From assembly GCA_025774425.1 (NCBI GenBank), contig JALGWA010000076.1:1-6655 (forward strand): a stretch of DNA of 6,655 nt. Reading direction: 5' to 3'. Numbering within the stretch: the first letter of the stretch is position 1; each line of letters begins with the position of its first letter. Below the pieces are notes generated by a model that searched no databases, was not told where the DNA came from, and was given only the letters and a program-made list of their open reading frames with translations. Below, in pieces: positions 6,311-6,655 of the stretch. Both the position numbers and the translations under genes were made by a program. This DNA is from a bacterium (lineage in GTDB: Bacteria > Arandabacterota > Arandabacteria > Arandabacterales > JALGWA01).

Positions 6311-6390
6311 CACACCGGGCTGCCCGCCCGGAGACAAGCGGGGGGACGCAAAGGCGAGAGCGCAACCATACAGGTCCGCCGTGCCGCGTA
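6311..6390 (+). promoter_or_regulatory. Candidate c-di-GMP-I (GEMM-I)-like riboswitch segment
   Basis: GGGACGCAAAG (6343-6353) is identical to the most conserved stretch of the GEMM-I aptamer. As in that aptamer, it directly follows a hairpin (CCCGC 6323-6327, 10-nt loop, GCGGG 6338-6342), which is itself preceded by CAC and GGGC (6311-6320), where GEMM-I has CAC...GGGC. Downstream, AGGTCCGCCGTGCCG (6372-6386) loosely recalls the 3' 'GGUAGCCGGGUUACCG' helix and could pair GGT with GCC. Against it: the usual AAA after GGGC is replaced by TG, the hairpin lacks a GNRA tetraloop, and the GGC/GCC closing helix is reduced to two pairs. The segment is noncoding, on the right strand, and ends about 35 nt before the ATG of a TackOD1-like gene. 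It could be a divergent, decayed or unrelated RNA; motif boundaries are approximate. Confidence 0.35.
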
Positions 6391-6423
6391 ATCGACAGCG
6401 CCGCGAACAGGCTCAAGATACTC

Positions 6424-6655
6424 ATGCACATGGCATGCTCGCGCGACACCGCCAAGACGGACCCGATCCCGTCGAGCTCGACGAGGGTCGGCTACCACCA
6501 CCCGGCGATATCCCAACTGCTCGGCTGCGAACCCGGGGAAGAGTACTGCGTGCTCGAGACGCTCGCCGAGATGGACTGCCTGGCCAGGGAACTCGTCGAT
6601 CAGGTCGACCTGTGCCCCTACTGCCTCCATGACAACCTCAGGCTCCGCAAGCTGT
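6424..6655 (+). CDS. TackOD1-like zinc-ribbon protein, N-terminal part (3' partial)
   Basis: The frame is open from 6253 to the window edge; the first ATG is at 6424 (MHMACSRD), with another at 6430. Seventy-seven residues are visible. 'RVGYHHPAISQLLG' (25-38) leads to 'VLETLAEMDCLARELVDQ' (47-64) and 'VDLCPYCLHDNLRLRKL' (65 to the edge; the codon is cut). This order, a helix with 'LExLxExxxLxRxxxDxVxxCPxC', resembles TackOD1-type metal-binding output domains, where a second CPxC normally follows just beyond where this window ends. Such domains are found in signalling proteins, including ones with response-regulator or GGDEF modules, so a sensory or signalling role is possible. The ribosome site is weak (AGG 12 nt upstream), so the start is uncertain; the translation before 6424 is not obviously protein-like. 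The assignment is from motif memory only. Confidence 0.6.
   Translation, partial: MHMACSRDTAKTDPIPSSSTRVGYHHPAISQLLGCEPGEEYCVLETLAEMDCLARELVDQVDLCPYCLHDNLRLRKL

Noticed and set aside
6305..6320. GGGGTTCACACCGGG resembling a tRNA T-arm
   Set aside because: The arms flanking the loop do not pair, and no acceptor, D or anticodon stems can be drawn around it.
6165..6455. 97-residue N-terminal extension of the phosphofructokinase frame
   Set aside because: PFK homology begins at MKKR, a strong AGGAGG sits just upstream of 6164, and the extension has no PFK-like content and overlaps the opposite-strand gene start.
6471..6482. Perfect 12-bp palindrome GTCGAGCTCGAC
   Set aside because: It lies inside coding sequence, and one or two such palindromes are expected by chance in a window this size.

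Overview
The window is high-GC DNA, almost wholly coding, from a diderm (Gram-negative-type) bacterium. The diderm call rests on an outer-membrane beta-barrel with a signal peptide and a C-terminal Phe, and on LPS-type sugar transferases (a WaaE/KdtX-like GT2 and a heptosyltransferase-like GT9). Frequent ATA (Ile) and AGG (Arg) codons in such GC-rich DNA, TPR-rich fusions and tight gene packing suggest an uncultured FCB-type or deltaproteobacterial-type lineage, but that placement is only an inference.

Layout, left to right. (1) Bases 1-1299, plus: the 3' part of a spermidine-synthase-like protein fused to about seven TPR repeats. (2) Bases 1296-2336, minus: an OprO/OprP-type porin, convergent with gene 1, the two stop codons sharing one CTAG. 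(3) Bases 2337-2424: a compact divergent control region with a good sigma70-type promoter for the porin and an overlapping -10-like hexamer facing the other way. (4) Bases 2425-5074, plus: three glycosyltransferase genes joined by ATGA and GTGA overlaps (GT2, GT2, GT9), most simply an operon for LPS core or another surface glycan. (5) Bases 5067-6164, minus: a group III 6-phosphofructokinase, overlapping the GT9 gene by 8 bp. (6) Bases 6165-6423: a divergent intergenic region with a strong pfk ribosome binding site, an 8-bp direct repeat, and a segment resembling the core of a cyclic-di-GMP-I (GEMM-I) riboswitch. (7) From about 6424 to the right edge, plus: the start of a protein with a zinc-ribbon CxxC segment resembling the TackOD1 output domain, cut by the window end.

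The glycosyltransferases and porin form a cell-envelope block. The phosphofructokinase is a housekeeping glycolytic gene. The right edge may begin a signalling locus in which a c-di-GMP-type RNA element precedes a TackOD1-like protein; this is the most interesting lead here and needs a covariance-model search. Nothing else in the window points to a new defence or mobile system, and no insertion sequence, CRISPR array, tRNA or rRNA was seen.
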